Part shown: positions 63,791-64,000 of the stretch, in pieces
Position numbering within the stretch: position 1 is the first letter of the stretch
Layout of the letters: every line of letters starts with the position of its first letter
Assembly (NCBI RefSeq): GCF_011290685.1
Contig: NZ_JAANYN010000002.1
Span: forward strand, 186,001 to 250,000
Direction: 5' to 3'
From: Cyclobacterium plantarum
Lineage (GTDB): Bacteria > Bacteroidota > Bacteroidia > Cytophagales > Cyclobacteriaceae
Length of the DNA: 64,000 nt
Notes under the pieces: generated by a model
What the model was told of the DNA's origin: nothing
Database searches by the model: none
The model's input: the letters and a program-made list of their open reading frames with translations, nothing else
Made by a program: the position numbers and the translations under genes

Positions 63791-64000
63791 TTATGTCACC
63801 CTCGCCAGTTCCTTTTGTTGTATTTTGGCCAGAAACTTTTCCCTGACTACCTGGCCAATTACAATAATGGCTGGTGCAGCCAGCTTTGCCTCCTCCTGCA
63901 GGGACAGGATATTGTGCAATTTTCCTGTAACAGAACGTTCATTGGACTTACTTCCATTCTGAATCATGCAAATGGGTTCATCTTCCCCCCGGTACGCTTT
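63791..64000 (-). CDS. cobA: Uroporphyrinogen-III C-methyltransferase, C-terminal part (cut by window end)
   Basis: The minus strand is open from the window edge to a TAA at 63791-63793, 69 codons. The peptide has a KAYRGEDEPICMIQNGSK stretch, a GKLHN segment and APAIIVIGQVVREK, the final strand-helix of the SUMT/CobA family (P-A-I-x-V-x-G-x-V-V). SUMT makes precorrin-2 on the way to siroheme, the cofactor of nitrite and sulfite reductases, which fits the neighbouring nitrate genes. The rest of the gene lies outside. Confidence 0.85.
   Translation of the reverse strand, partial: KAYRGEDEPICMIQNGSKSNERSVTGKLHNILSLQEEAKLAAPAIIVIGQVVREKFLAKIQQKELARVT

Overview
The window reads as chromosome of a free-living, probably marine, aerobic member of the Bacteroidota, most likely a Cytophagales/Cyclobacteriaceae-type bacterium. 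The clues are a type IX secretion substrate followed by a PorP/SprF gene, a SusC/SusD pair, fused ccoNO, secreted and lipoprotein enzymes, TTTG / TAnnTTTG promoter boxes and moderate-to-low GC with AT-rich spacers. This placement rests on gene families, not on a marker gene. I see no rRNA, tRNA, CRISPR array or insertion sequence.

Layout. (1) 283-10144, plus strand: a tail-collar-fold protein, a perfect intrinsic terminator, a 2754-residue secreted repeat protein (11 tandem MBG-type units, gliding/T9SS type B C-terminus) and its PorP/SprF partner. (2) 10156-18683, minus strand: a complete cbb3 oxidase operon, ccoI-ccoS-ccoNO-ccoQ-ccoP-ccoG-ccoH-safE, with an FNR/CRP-like palindrome just upstream; a second copy of that palindrome lies upstream of a universal-stress-like gene. 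(3) 19570-29570: mixed housekeeping and accessory genes (SIMPL, a 57-residue DUF5522 gene, MpaB-type oxygenase, ChaN-like, XRE regulator with membrane segments, cysteine-less ArsC/Spx-like protein, HEPN/MNT pair, aldo/keto reductase, GAF histidine kinase, SulP transporter with a textbook promoter). (4) 30059-53460, all minus strand: a large carbohydrate / sugar-acid utilisation region. SusC-SusD-DUF3823 form one unit closed by a terminator. Next come secreted proteins (cupredoxin, FG-GAP, DUF6797, beta-lactamase-fold hydrolase, DUF5060 glycosidase, GH-A-like glycosidase), then cytoplasmic genes (isopropylmalate-dehydrogenase-type enzyme, cyclase, DUF1537 four-carbon acid sugar kinase, Gfo/Idh/MocA dehydrogenase, GntR repressor, MFS carrier). 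(5) 54057-56473: SGNH hydrolase, patatin, DUF6503-type lipoprotein. (6) 56882-64000: nitrate assimilation, with a NarK-type transporter, a one-chain nitrate reductase (molybdopterin + FAD + BFD-type FeS), a degenerate siroheme-reductase-like protein fused to rubredoxin, a small conserved protein, and the 3' end of cobA (siroheme synthesis).

How it fits together. The most system-like part is region 4. It pairs outer-membrane import and periplasmic polymer or glycoside attack with a kinase/dehydrogenase set for a short sugar acid, under a GntR repressor whose candidate GTATAC operators occur both at its own promoter and at the susC promoter. A plus-strand hairpin-plus-T-run inside the susC leader suggests a cis-antisense RNA. 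The cbb3 region is probably induced at low oxygen. The nitrate region carries two unusual gene architectures. Two open protein-like stretches without starts (22738-22923 and 47023-47202) look like gene remnants.
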